Positions 37,529-47,254 are shown, numbered from the stretch's first letter. The stretch is 64,000 nucleotides of DNA from Oscillospiraceae bacterium (GCA_015064685.1 SVRT01000006.1:1-64000); one strand, 5' to 3'. Notes: a model not told the origin generated them from the letters alone. Made by a program: numbers and translations.

Positions 37529-37645
37529 TTTGTTTTACCTTTTACCGCTGATGAAGGAAAATTTCGAAAAAACTCCCCTTCATCACACCCCTATCCTTTC
37601 AAAAGCTTTTTTAAATATAGATAAAGCTATAACTGCTCAAACAGA

Positions 37646-37763
37646 GTTCGTTCAAGAAGCGAGCAAGACAAGGCGCACCGGAAAAAGCAAGGCGAAGGCT
37701 TACTTACGTAAGTCGAGCCGCTTTTGAGGAGCAACGCCGTATTGCGACGCTTATTGGGCGAAC
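37646..37763. repeat. Family H element (copy 1)
   Basis: TIRs GTTCGTTCAAGAAGC ... GCTTATTGGGCGAAC; AGACAAGGCGCACCGGA core shared with 47301-47469. Confidence 0.7.
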
Positions 37764-37768
37764 GAGAT

Positions 37769-40700
37769 TCACTTAAAATATTTAACAGCCGACTCAAACA
37801 TCTTCATATCATATTCCCCGAGTACGTTCTTGTAAAGACCGTTTCCGATTCTCTCGCTGTGTCCCATCTTACCGAATACTCGTCCGTCGGGTGAGGTGAT
37901 GCCCTCGACCGCGAACGCGGAATCGTTGGGGTTGTAGCGGATGTCACTCGTGGGATCGCCGTCGAGGTCTACGTACTGCGTTGCTATCTGACCGTTCTCG
38001 GCAAGCTGACGGAGCAATTTTTCGTCACAGAGGAATCTTCCCTCTCCGTGAGATATAGCCACGTTATAGACGTCGCCTACGTTCGTATTCGCGAGCCAGG
38101 GCGACTTATTCGACGCTATGCGCGTTCTTACAAGCTTCGACTGGTGGCGCGAAATTGTGTTAAAGGTCAGCGTGGGTGTGTTCGCGTCGGGCTCGATTAT
38201 CTTTCCGTAAGGCACGAGACCGAGCTTGATAAGCGCCTGGAATCCGTTACAGATACCGCACATAAGACCGTCGCGGTCGTTAAGCAGAGCGTGAACACCG
38301 TCCTTTATCTGCTGATTGCGGAAGAACGCCATGATGAACTTACCGGAGCCGTCGGGCTCGTCTCCGCCCGAAAATCCTCCGGGCACGAAGATCATCTGGC
38401 TCTCTTCAAGCTCCTTTGCGAAGCTCTCAACGCTTCTCTGAATTCCGTCCTGCGTCAGGTTATTGATAACGAATATCTTCGCCTCTGCTCCCGCGTCTCT
38501 CATTACCTTTGCCGAGTCAAACTCGCAGTTGGTTCCGGGGAATACGGGGATAAGCACCTTCGGCTTTGCTACCTTTACGGCAGGCGCGACTCTCTTGTCC
38601 GCCGCGTAGGAGAACGCCTCGTATTTTCTGCTCTCTCTGCCCTCGAGCGTCGGGAATACACCCTCGAGCTTGCCCTCGTAAAGGGAGTCAAGCTCCGCTA
38701 TGTCAACCGACTTATCACCGTAGGTCAGCTTAGCGTCGTCGGTGAAGTAACCGACCGTCTGACCCGCAGTATCCGCGTCGACCTCGAGCAGGAAGGAGCC
38801 GTAAGCGTACTCAAAAATATTCTCTACTGTAACGTACTGATCAAGGAACTTAAATCCGAGTCCGTTACCGATACACATCTTATATACCGCCTCCGCGATA
38901 CCGCCAAAGGTGGGGGTATAAGCCGCGTAGACCTTGCCTGAGCGCATAAGAGCGGTGACCTTATTAAAGGTTGCTATAAGCGACTGTGCATCGGGGAGAT
39001 TGTCCTCGCCATACGCGGGGCAGATGCTTATAAGCTTGTGTCCTGCCGCCTTTGCGTCGTTTGAAATCACCTCGTCGCACTTACCCGTCGTGACCGCGAA
39101 GGAAACGAGCGTGGGGGGTACGTCGAGCTTCTCAAAGGAACCGCTCATCGAGTCCTTACCTCCGATAGCCGCAATTCCAAGCTCGACCTGAGCTCTGAAC
39201 GCGCCAAGGAGCGCCGCGAAGGGCTTACCCCAACGCTTGCCGTCCTTGAGTGGCTTTTCAAAATATTCCTGGAAGGTGAGGTAGACGTCCTCATACGAAG
39301 CACCTGTCGCGACAAGCTTTGCCGCGCTCTCAACTACCGCGAGATAAGCCGAGTGATAGGGCGACTTCTCCGCGATATAGGGGTTGTAGCCCCAAGCCAT
39401 ATACGAGCAGGTGTCGGTGTGCTTCTCTTCGACCGAGACCTTATGCACCATAGCCTGGATAGGCGTTCTCTGATGCTTTCCGCCGAACGGCATAAGCACC
39501 GTACCCGCGCCGATGGTCGAGTCAAATCTCTCGGAAAGTCCGCGCTTTGAGCAGACGTTGAGGTCAGCCGCCAAAGCCTTATATCCCTCGACGAAATCGC
39601 TGACAGGCTCCTTTGCGTAGTCGCTGTTTGCCGCCGCGGGAGCGATATCTATATGCTTCTCCGCGCCGTTTGAATTGAGGAACTCGCGCGAGATATCAAT
39701 GACCGTCTTGCCGTTCCAATGAACGCGGAGACGAGGCTCCTCTGTGACTCTTGCAACCACGGTCGCCTCAAGGTTTTCGCTGTCTGCAAGCGCCATAAAT
39801 CTCTCTATATTCTCTTTCTCGATAACGACCGCCATTCTCTCCTGCGACTCAGAAATCGCAAGCTCTGTGCCGTCAAGTCCCTCGTATTTCTTGGGAACCT
39901 TGTTAAGATCGATATCAAGTCCGTCCGCAAGCTCTCCGATAGCGACCGAAACACCGCCCGCGCCGAAGTCGTTGCATCTCTTTATCATTCTGCAAGCCTC
40001 TGCGTTACGGAAAAGGCGCTGGAGCTTTCTCTCCTCGGGCGCATTTCCCTTCTGCACCTCAGCACCGCAGGTCTCGACCGAGTGAGAGTCGTGAGCCTTA
40101 CTCGAGCCCGTCGCACCGCCGACACCGTCGCGTCCCGTACGTCCGCCAAGCAGAATGACTACGTCACCGTCTGCGGGTGTTTCTCTGCGGACGTTCTCGG
40201 CAGGTGCTGCCGCGATGACCGCGCCTATCTCCATTCTCTTTGCCGCATAACCCGAGTGGTAAAGCTCGTCGACCATACCCGTTGCAAGACCGATCTGGTT
40301 TCCATAGGACGAATATCCCGCCGCCGCGGTCTGAACGATCTTTCTCTGTGGGAGCTTGCCCTGGATCGTCTCGCTGACGGGGACGGTCGGGTCTGCCGCG
40401 CCCGTGACTCTCATTGCCGCATATACATAGCTACGTCCCGAAAGCGGGTCGCGGATAGCTCCGCCGATGCAGGTCGCAGCTCCTCCGAAGGGCTCGATCT
40501 CGGTCGGGTGGTTGTGCGTTTCGTTCTTGAAGAGCAAGAGCCAATCCTCCTCAACACCGTCGACCGTTACCTTGATCTTCACGGTGCAGGCATTGATCTC
40601 CTCGCTCTCGTCGAGCTTCTGGAGCTGTCCCGTTTTCTTTAAGTATTTCGCCGCGAGAGTGCCTATGTCCATAAGGTTCTGCGGCTTTGTTCTGCCGAGC

Positions 40701-41461
40701 TTTTCGCGGGTCGCAAGGTACTCCTTGTACGTCTTCTCAAGCAGCTCGTCCTCGAATTTCACGCTGTCTATCGTCGTCAAAAACGTGGTGTGACGGCAGT
40801 GATCCGACCAGTACGTGTCGATCATTCTGATCTCGGTGATGGTGGGGTCTCTCTTCTCGCCCGCGAAATACTCACGGCAGAATTTTATGTCGTCAATATC
40901 CATCGCAAGACCGAGGCTCTTGACCATATCGCCAAGCTCGCCGTCGCTCATATTTATAAAACCGTCGACCGTCGCAACGCTTGTGGGAATATCGTACTCT
41001 ACCTCAAGCGTCTCGGGCATATCGAGACTTGCCTCTCGCGCCTCGACGGGGTTGATAACGTACTTCTTTATCTCCGCAATATCGCTCTCGGAGAGACTTC
41101 CGCCAAGCACGTAGACCTTTGCCGAACGGACTGTGGGTCTCTTTCCGCAAGACATTATCTGTATGCACTGCGCCGCACTGTCGGCTCTCTGGTCGAACTG
41201 ACCCGGGAGATACTCGACCGCAAAGACGTAGCCGCCCTTTGCATCAAGCTCGCTCGTCGCTATATCGAGCTGAGGCTCGGAAAATACGCTCGCGACCGCC
41301 GCCTCGAACACCTCAGCGTCGATATTATCGGCATCGTAGCGGTTGAGTATGCGGACGCTCTCGAGTCCCTTGATACCAAGCAGATTATTAAGCTCCGAGA
41401 GCAGCGCGTGCGCCTCGTGAGCAAGCTCGTTCTTTTTTTCTACAAAAATTCTGAAAACCAT
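37769..41461 (-). CDS. purL: Phosphoribosylformylglycinamidine synthase (long single-chain form with GATase domain)
   Basis: 1230 aa; DSYWSDHCRHTTF; FKNETHNHPTEIEPFGGAATCIGG; GATase VLIPVFPGTNCEFD and MCGICNGFQAL. Confidence 0.96.
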   Translation of the reverse strand: MVFRIFVEKKNELAHEAHALLSELNNLLGIKGLESVRILNRYDADNIDAEVFEAAVASVFSEPQLDIATSELDAKGGYVFAVEYLPGQFDQRADSAAQCIQIMSCGKRPTVRSAKVYVLGGSLSESDIAEIKKYVINPVEAREASLDMPETLEVEYDIPTSVATVDGFINMSDGELGDMVKSLGLAMDIDDIKFCREYFAGEKRDPTITEIRMIDTYWSDHCRHTTFLTTIDSVKFEDELLEKTYKEYLATREKLGRTKPQNLMDIGTLAAKYLKKTGQLQKLDESEEINACTVKIKVTVDGVEEDWLLLFKNETHNHPTEIEPFGGAATCIGGAIRDPLSGRSYVYAAMRVTGAADPTVPVSETIQGKLPQRKIVQTAAAGYSSYGNQIGLATGMVDELYHSGYAAKRMEIGAVIAAAPAENVRRETPADGDVVILLGGRTGRDGVGGATGSSKAHDSHSVETCGAEVQKGNAPEERKLQRLFRNAEACRMIKRCNDFGAGGVSVAIGELADGLDIDLNKVPKKYEGLDGTELAISESQERMAVVIEKENIERFMALADSENLEATVVARVTEEPRLRVHWNGKTVIDISREFLNSNGAEKHIDIAPAAANSDYAKEPVSDFVEGYKALAADLNVCSKRGLSERFDSTIGAGTVLMPFGGKHQRTPIQAMVHKVSVEEKHTDTCSYMAWGYNPYIAEKSPYHSAYLAVVESAAKLVATGASYEDVYLTFQEYFEKPLKDGKRWGKPFAALLGAFRAQVELGIAAIGGKDSMSGSFEKLDVPPTLVSFAVTTGKCDEVISNDAKAAGHKLISICPAYGEDNLPDAQSLIATFNKVTALMRSGKVYAAYTPTFGGIAEAVYKMCIGNGLGFKFLDQYVTVENIFEYAYGSFLLEVDADTAGQTVGYFTDDAKLTYGDKSVDIAELDSLYEGKLEGVFPTLEGRESRKYEAFSYAADKRVAPAVKVAKPKVLIPVFPGTNCEFDSAKVMRDAGAEAKIFVINNLTQDGIQRSVESFAKELEESQMIFVPGGFSGGDEPDGSGKFIMAFFRNQQIKDGVHALLNDRDGLMCGICNGFQALIKLGLVPYGKIIEPDANTPTLTFNTISRHQSKLVRTRIASNKSPWLANTNVGDVYNVAISHGEGRFLCDEKLLRQLAENGQIATQYVDLDGDPTSDIRYNPNDSAFAVEGITSPDGRVFGKMGHSERIGNGLYKNVLGEYDMKMFESAVKYFK

Positions 41462-41567
41462 TGTCGCCGCGGTCTCCGACCGCTTCCTTTCTGTTTTTGT
41501 TATATTTGATGTTTTATCTGAGTTCTTTTCTTACGTTAGTTTTGTTCCGTTTACAGTAATTCAAATT

Positions 41568-42452
41568 TTATCCGCACTGTAAAACGAGCCAGGTCTTGTC
41601 GAATTTACGCTCCTTGAGATCCTGCTTGCGAATATAGAAGTAAAGGTTTCCGAGATCGCCGAACATCAGCTCATAATCGTCATCTTCAACAGATGCCATC
41701 TGGAACAGTAATATCCAATCGGTTGCAGCTTTGTTTATATCTTCTTCTACATCCTCGGCGGTGTCTATATAGCTTTGGTGATCACCGCAATACAAGCCGC
41801 GTGTCGTTCTCTCGCACTCGGTCAGCATTTCGCTTTGAATAAGATCCGCATATCCGAGAAGCTTATGACATTCAAAGTCAAGATCATAGCCCCTCTCTTC
41901 AACCGCCTCATCATACTCCTCCCAATCGCAATCCAGGTCAGAATGGCAATCAAGCTCCTCAAAGCTCGGGTAGGAATCCTTTGCACAGAAGGACAGATCG
42001 TATTCCTTGACCTTGTACTCACCGTTCATATCATCGGGAAGGTCTGCTTGTGCAAGCTGACTTATGTCCTCAAAGTAATACACGCGTGAGCAACCCGCAT
42101 CCCCGGGATCAAATCCCCAACACATCGACTCCTGCTCATAGAAGAAAAGAAGCAAGCCCTTTTCAGGGAGCATCTTATCCTTATCATAAGCGCAGATCTC
42201 TTCAAGGTTAATCTGACAGAGGAAGGATAACGGTCTGTTTGCTTTTTCTCCATCGTAATTTTCCGATTCAAATCTCGGCCAATCAAATCCTGCGGGAACG
42301 GCAGGCTTGCCGCCGAATTTACTTCTGTATACAGAGCCTTTGTTTTTCGCTTTGCGCGTTGTAACGGATATTTCATTCTTGCGCAACGTGTCTAAGACCT
42401 TATTAAGATCAGGCGCACTCTTTTCTTCCGTTTTTTTCTTAAATCCAAACAT
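41568..42452 (-). CDS. DUF1963 (YwqG-like) protein
   Basis: SKFGGKPAVPAGFDWP...RPLSFLCQINLEEI; LLLFFYEQ; MFGDLGNLYFYIRKQDL. Confidence 0.85.
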   Translation of the reverse strand: MFGFKKKTEEKSAPDLNKVLDTLRKNEISVTTRKAKNKGSVYRSKFGGKPAVPAGFDWPRFESENYDGEKANRPLSFLCQINLEEICAYDKDKMLPEKGLLLFFYEQESMCWGFDPGDAGCSRVYYFEDISQLAQADLPDDMNGEYKVKEYDLSFCAKDSYPSFEELDCHSDLDCDWEEYDEAVEERGYDLDFECHKLLGYADLIQSEMLTECERTTRGLYCGDHQSYIDTAEDVEEDINKAATDWILLFQMASVEDDDYELMFGDLGNLYFYIRKQDLKERKFDKTWLVLQCG

Positions 42453-42540
42453 TCCTGCTTTCCCTTTCTACGTTTTTTCTTTGGTAAAGTGTTGCACACG
42501 AGTGCAAAGTGCAAATGTTTTGTGCAGATCGCAGAGTTAG

Positions 42541-42808
42541 ATAAATTGGGGTTTATAGGTGAGATAATAATTGCAAACCCTTTTAAATTACTTCACGGTT
42601 ATAAGTCGAACGACACTACACGATCGTAGGGACCGACGTCCTCGGCGGTCCGTTTCGATACGATTGTATCTTTTCAGCCATAAGGGTTTTATAGGCGTTT
42701 GCTTTGCGGACCGCCGAGGACGTCGGTCCCTACGGCGCAAAGCGTACCGTGGAGTGAATTTTTAGCCGTGAAAGACAATTTAAACAGTTTGATAAATCAA
42801 AATTTGAA
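42541..42808. repeat. Intergenic structured element, family D (copy 2, inverted polarity)
   Basis: ATAAATTGGGGTTTAT ... GATAAATCAAAATTTG; same GTAGGGACCGACGTCCTCGGCGGTCCG palindrome as copy 1. Confidence 0.85.
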
Positions 42809-42811
42809 ATC

Positions 42812-44074
42812 TTATTTCGCTGCCAAAGCTCTTTTACCTATATCGTGTCTGTAATATTTGTTATCGAAATGTATTTTTTCGACCTTCGCGTAGGACGCCT
42901 TTATAGCCTCCTCGAGCGAGTCGCAGACGCTCGTGACACCGAGGACTCGTCCACCGTTTGTCAGCAGCTTTCCGTCCGCTGTCTTCGCGCCCGCCACGTA
43001 AACGTCGGGAGCGATATCCTCGGGAATCGTCATCTCAAATCCCTTTTCATATGATTGCGGATAGCCTGCGGACGCCATTATTACACAGCACGCGTGACCG
43101 TCGCCGAATTTGACCTCTGTCTCGGCAAGCGTTCCGTTCGTCGTCGCCTGCATAACCGTGAGCAGATCGCTCTCAAGAAGCGGCAATACGACCTGCGTCT
43201 CGGGATCGCCGAAGCGACAGTTGTACTCGATGACCTTCGGTCCGTTTTCGGTAAGCATAAGCCCGAAATAGAGACAGCCCTTGAATGTCCTGCTCTCCTT
43301 ATTCATCGCGTCGACGGTCGGCTTGAAGATGGTCTCCATGCACTCCTTGGCGATGTCGGCGGTGTAATAGGGGTTCGGCGCGACGGTTCCCATACCGCCC
43401 GTGTTAAGTCCCGTATCGTTGTCGCCCGCCCTCTTGTGGTCCATTGACGAGACCATAGGCTTAACTACCTTTCCGTCGGTAAAGGCAAGTACAGAAACCT
43501 CGGGACCGCTGAGGAATTCCTCAATTACGATGTGGTCGCCGCTCGAGCCAAACTGCTTATCCTGCATCATCGAGATGACCGCCTGCTTTGCCTCGTCAAG
43601 AGTCGTAGCAATTATAACGCCCTTTCCGAGTGCGAGTCCGTCCGCCTTGATAACGGTCGGGATCGGCGCGCTCTCAAGGTATTTCAGCGCCGCTTCCATA
43701 TCGTCAAAGACCTCGTAAGCCGCGGTCGGGATGCCGTATTTCTTCATCAGATTCTTGGAAAAGACCTTGCTTCCCTCGATTATCGCCGCGTTCGCCCTCG
43801 GACCAAAGCAAGGGATACCCTTCTCCTCAAGCGCGTCAACACAGCCGAGCACAAGCGGATCGTCAGGCGCAACTACCGCGTAGTCAATACCGTTTGCCAC
43901 CGCAAAATCCACGATTCTCTCAATATCCTTCGCGCCGATATCCACGCACTCCGCATCAGCCGCTATTCCCCCGTTTCCGGGAAGCGCGTAGATCTTCTCC
44001 ACGCTCTTATTCTCTTTTATCTTTTTTATGATGGCATGCTCTCTGCCGCCACCGCCTACTACCATTATTTTCAT
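42812..44074 (-). CDS. purD: Phosphoribosylamine-glycine ligase
   Basis: MKIMVVGGGGREHAIIKKI; ATP-grasp. The ORF-track extension to 44182 is translated repeat sequence. Confidence 0.96.
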   Translation of the reverse strand: MKIMVVGGGGREHAIIKKIKENKSVEKIYALPGNGGIAADAECVDIGAKDIERIVDFAVANGIDYAVVAPDDPLVLGCVDALEEKGIPCFGPRANAAIIEGSKVFSKNLMKKYGIPTAAYEVFDDMEAALKYLESAPIPTVIKADGLALGKGVIIATTLDEAKQAVISMMQDKQFGSSGDHIVIEEFLSGPEVSVLAFTDGKVVKPMVSSMDHKRAGDNDTGLNTGGMGTVAPNPYYTADIAKECMETIFKPTVDAMNKESRTFKGCLYFGLMLTENGPKVIEYNCRFGDPETQVVLPLLESDLLTVMQATTNGTLAETEVKFGDGHACCVIMASAGYPQSYEKGFEMTIPEDIAPDVYVAGAKTADGKLLTNGGRVLGVTSVCDSLEEAIKASYAKVEKIHFDNKYYRHDIGKRALAAK

Positions 44075-44102
44075 AGTAATATATTTCTCCAACTCTAAAT
44101 TA

Positions 44103-44725
44103 GCCTTCTCCAGCGGAGAAGGGGGACCACCGAAGGTGGGGGATGAGGAGGTCGCCATTAGGTGGTTTTCCCCTCGATCCAATCAGCCTCGTTTATCCCT
44201 GCCGCTTGCAGAATATCCCTGCAAACGAACAAAAAATTCATTCTTACATCAAAATTGGTAAATCTCAACACCGTGTTTCCCAAATTTTCGAGATCGCTGT
44301 CTCTCTTTCTGTCCGCTTCAAGATGATCTTCCTCTCGGTGCTGTATTCCGTCAATTTCTATGACCAAACGTGCGCTTGGGATGTAAAAATCAACGATATA
44401 ATTACCGATATTCTTTTGCCTGTTCACGGTAACGGGCAATTTCTTCAAAAAATCGTACCAAAGGTGTTTTTCCTCTGGTGTCATATTCTTTCGAAGCTCT
44501 TGAGCATTTGACACAAGTTTTTTATTGTATTTATATTGCATTTTGTTCTTCCCGAAACAGTAGTGAAGAATTTTTATCGACCGTTCATCATCGAAAGGGC
44601 GACCTCCTCATCCACCGCTTCGCGGTCCCCCTGTCTCGCTGCGGCTCGGGCACATCGCGGCTCTGACAACACACCGTGTTGTCATTCACTACCGCGATGC
44701 CGCTTCGCTACCCGCTGGGGAAGGC
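44103..44725. mobile_element. DUF559-encoding element, copy 2 (right TIR interrupted by a nested hairpin)
   Basis: Left TIR 44103-44156; right TIR begins 44598 and is disrupted by CTCGCTGCGG...TGACAACACACCGTGTTGTCA...CCGCGATG before CCGCTGGGGAAGGC. Confidence 0.72.
44158..44541 (-). CDS. DUF559 / Vsr-like endonuclease-domain protein (identical protein to 23977-24360)
   Basis: 127-aa translation identical to copy 1. Confidence 0.9.
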   Translation of the reverse strand: MQYKYNKKLVSNAQELRKNMTPEEKHLWYDFLKKLPVTVNRQKNIGNYIVDFYIPSARLVIEIDGIQHREEDHLEADRKRDSDLENLGNTVLRFTNFDVRMNFLFVCRDILQAAGINEADWIEGKTT

Positions 44726-44730
44726 GAATT

Positions 44731-45915
44731 TTAGTGATGGAACAATCTCATTCCCGTAAAGCACATCGCAATTCCGTACTTATCGCAGCACTCGATTACG
44801 AGATCGTCGCGGATAGAGCCGCCGGGCTCGGCAATGTACTTGACACCGCTCTTATAGGCCCTCTCGATATTGTCGCTGAACGGGAAGAATGCGTCAGAGC
44901 CGAGCGCTACGCCGTCAATGGTATCGAGATAAGCTCTCTGCTCCTCGCGTGTGAAGGGCGCGGGCTGCTCGGTGAAGTATTTCTGCCAATTACCGTCCGC
45001 GCAAACGTCCTCCTCGTTCTGGTTGATATAACCGTCTATGACGTTATCGCGGTCGGGACGTCCCAGAGTGGACTTAAACGGAAGATTGAGCACCTTGTCG
45101 CTCTGACGGAGGAACCAGGTGTCTGCCTTGCCGCCCGCAAGACGTGTGCAATGCACTCTTGACTGCTGACCTGCTCCGACACCGATCGCCTGACCGTCAA
45201 CTGCGAAGCAGACAGAGTTCGACTGCGTGTATTTAAGCGTAATAAGCGCCACGATGAGGTCGCGTACCGCGCTTTCGGGCATATCCTTGTTCGCGGTCAC
45301 TACGTTTGAAAGCAGCTCGCGGTTGATCTCAAAATTATTTCTTCCCTGCTCAAACGTAATGCCGTAGACCTGCTTCGTCTCCTGAGGTGCAGGGGTGTAA
45401 TCGGGGTCGATCGAGACGATGTTATAGTTGCCCTTTCTCTTGCCCTTAAGTATCTCAAGCGCCTCGGGCTCGTATCCGGGGGCAATAATTCCGTCCGAAA
45501 CCTCACGCGCGATCATCTTAGCCGTTGTAACGTCGCAGACGTCGCTGAGCGCGACCCAGTCGCCAAAGGAGCACATTCTGTCGGTTCCCCTTGCTCTCGC
45601 ATACGCGCAAGCCAAGGGTGAGTCGTCAAGTCCCTCAATATCGTCAACGAAGCAAGCCTTTTTGAGCTTTTCGGAAAGCGGAAGTCCGACTGCCGCGCTC
45701 GTGGGGCTTACGTGCTTGAAGGAGGTGACCGCAGGCATACCGAGCGCCGCCTTAAGCTCCTTTACAAGCTGCCAGGAATTAAAGGCGTCAAGGAAATTGA
45801 TGTATCCGGGTCTGCCGTTCAAAATTTCTATCGGAAGCTCGCTTCCGTCCTGCATATATATCTTCGCAGGCTTCTGATTGGGGTTACAGCCGTATTTAAG
45901 TTCAAATTCTTTCAT
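44731..45915 (-). CDS. purH: Standalone AICAR transformylase (PurH C-terminal-type)
   Basis: LKYGCNPNQKPAKIY; VTSFKHVSPTSAAVGLPL; no N-terminal MGS-like cyclohydrolase domain. Confidence 0.9.
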   Translation of the reverse strand: MKEFELKYGCNPNQKPAKIYMQDGSELPIEILNGRPGYINFLDAFNSWQLVKELKAALGMPAVTSFKHVSPTSAAVGLPLSEKLKKACFVDDIEGLDDSPLACAYARARGTDRMCSFGDWVALSDVCDVTTAKMIAREVSDGIIAPGYEPEALEILKGKRKGNYNIVSIDPDYTPAPQETKQVYGITFEQGRNNFEINRELLSNVVTANKDMPESAVRDLIVALITLKYTQSNSVCFAVDGQAIGVGAGQQSRVHCTRLAGGKADTWFLRQSDKVLNLPFKSTLGRPDRDNVIDGYINQNEEDVCADGNWQKYFTEQPAPFTREEQRAYLDTIDGVALGSDAFFPFSDNIERAYKSGVKYIAEPGGSIRDDLVIECCDKYGIAMCFTGMRLFHH

Positions 45916-45926
45916 AATGTGTCACC

Positions 45927-46643
45927 TCACGCGTTTTTATTAACAATTCTCGTCTCGGTCGCGCCGCTTTCGACGTCGATATACCTTACAAACAAGGACA
46001 CCTTATTATCCTCGTTGAGATTAGTCCAGATAAGGTCGGTAAGCTCGTCGATCTCAACGTCGGGGAGAACAAGAGTCTTAGGCTCGCCCTCGAAGCTCGG
46101 GAGCGGATCACCTTCGCCGTTGTAGGTATGGATAAACTTCGCAATGCCCGCCTTGGGGTGAGAATACGCGTATGTAAATCTCTCGCAGGAGGAGTCGTCT
46201 CCCTCCGCGCTCTTGAGGATCGACATAGCGAAATTCATTCCGTCTCTCTCACGGCGGATAATGCCCGAGATGCGAGGGGTGAAATTGGGCTTATCATCCT
46301 CGAACTCGCGCGTGCGGAGCGCCTGCTCGAATGTCATCTGCTTGTCCATAAGGTCGTAGATCGTGTCGGTCTGGTCGCCGTTTGTAACGATAGTCTTGTT
46401 GCCGAGCACTCTCACGGGATAGTAGATAATGAGGTGCGGATCGACCATCTTGGACTCGTCGTATGCCTTAGTTCTCATATCCTCGCCCTCCTCAACGAAA
46501 ACGCGGTTGCGGCTGTTGACGCTTCTACCCATGATAAAGTACGCGGTGACAGCCTTCTTGCCGTCCGCGCTCTTGCCTATAATGATTCCTCTGCCGTGAT
46601 AAGCGAGGGAGTTAAGCTCTTCCTTAATAGTTGAAATCTTCAT
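45927..46643 (-). CDS. PurO-like IMP cyclohydrolase
   Basis: LAYHGRGIIIGKSADGKKAVTAYFIMGRSVNSRNRVF; HLIIYYPVRVLGNKTIVTNGDQTDTI; sits next to a cyclohydrolase-less PurH. Confidence 0.88.
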   Translation of the reverse strand: MKISTIKEELNSLAYHGRGIIIGKSADGKKAVTAYFIMGRSVNSRNRVFVEEGEDMRTKAYDESKMVDPHLIIYYPVRVLGNKTIVTNGDQTDTIYDLMDKQMTFEQALRTREFEDDKPNFTPRISGIIRRERDGMNFAMSILKSAEGDDSSCERFTYAYSHPKAGIAKFIHTYNGEGDPLPSFEGEPKTLVLPDVEIDELTDLIWTNLNEDNKVSLFVRYIDVESGATETRIVNKNA

Positions 46644-46645
46644 TT

Positions 46646-47254
46646 TTACACCTCTTTTTGTGTTTTTATTTCATATGAGACCTTTTCTACCGCCTCGGGC
46701 AATATCTTCCATTCGGCCTCTTCCATTACTCTTCTTTGAAGTATCTCGGGGGTATCTCCGTCCTTGACGCATACCGCCTTTTGCATCACGATCTCGCCGC
46801 CGTCGGGGATCTCGTTGACGAAATGCACCGTCGCGCCCGTCACCTTTACACCGTAGGAAAGCGCCGCCTCGTGAACGCGGAGACCGTAAAATCCCGCTCC
46901 GCAGAAGGACGGAATCAGCGAGGGGTGGACGTTGAGTATTCTTTTGGGATATGCCTTTGTAAAGTCCTCGCTCAGTATAGACATAAAGCCCGCAAGGACG
47001 ATAAGATCTATTTTATATTCGTCGAGCAGACCGCGTATTTTTGCCTCGAAAGCCTCGTGGCTTCCAAGCTCCTTTTTGTTTGCGACCGCAGAATCAATGC
47101 CCGCGTTTTTCGCCCTCTCCAGCGCGTAGGCTGTGGGCTGGCTTGAAATGACAAGCACTATCTCTCCGCTCTTGATGATCCCGCTTTTCTGCGCGTCGAT
47201 CAAAGCCTGGAGATTCGTGCCGCCGCCCGATACCAAAACTGCTATTCTTGTCAT
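46646..47254 (-). CDS. purN: Phosphoribosylglycinamide formyltransferase
   Basis: MTRIAVLVSGGGTNLQALID; LAGFMSILS; NVHPSLIPSFCG. Confidence 0.95.
   Translation of the reverse strand: MTRIAVLVSGGGTNLQALIDAQKSGIIKSGEIVLVISSQPTAYALERAKNAGIDSAVANKKELGSHEAFEAKIRGLLDEYKIDLIVLAGFMSILSEDFTKAYPKRILNVHPSLIPSFCGAGFYGLRVHEAALSYGVKVTGATVHFVNEIPDGGEIVMQKAVCVKDGDTPEILQRRVMEEAEWKILPEAVEKVSYEIKTQKEV

Noticed and set aside
44075-44182. N-terminal extension of the purD ORF (MDRGENHLMATSSSPTFGG...)
   Set aside because: The extension reads through the DUF559-element TIR; the true start is MKIMVVGGGGREHAI.
35855-46643. Operon as a novel one-carbon/purine system
   Set aside because: fhs and pur genes together are ordinary metabolism; only the split PurH and Cys-less PurF merited findings.
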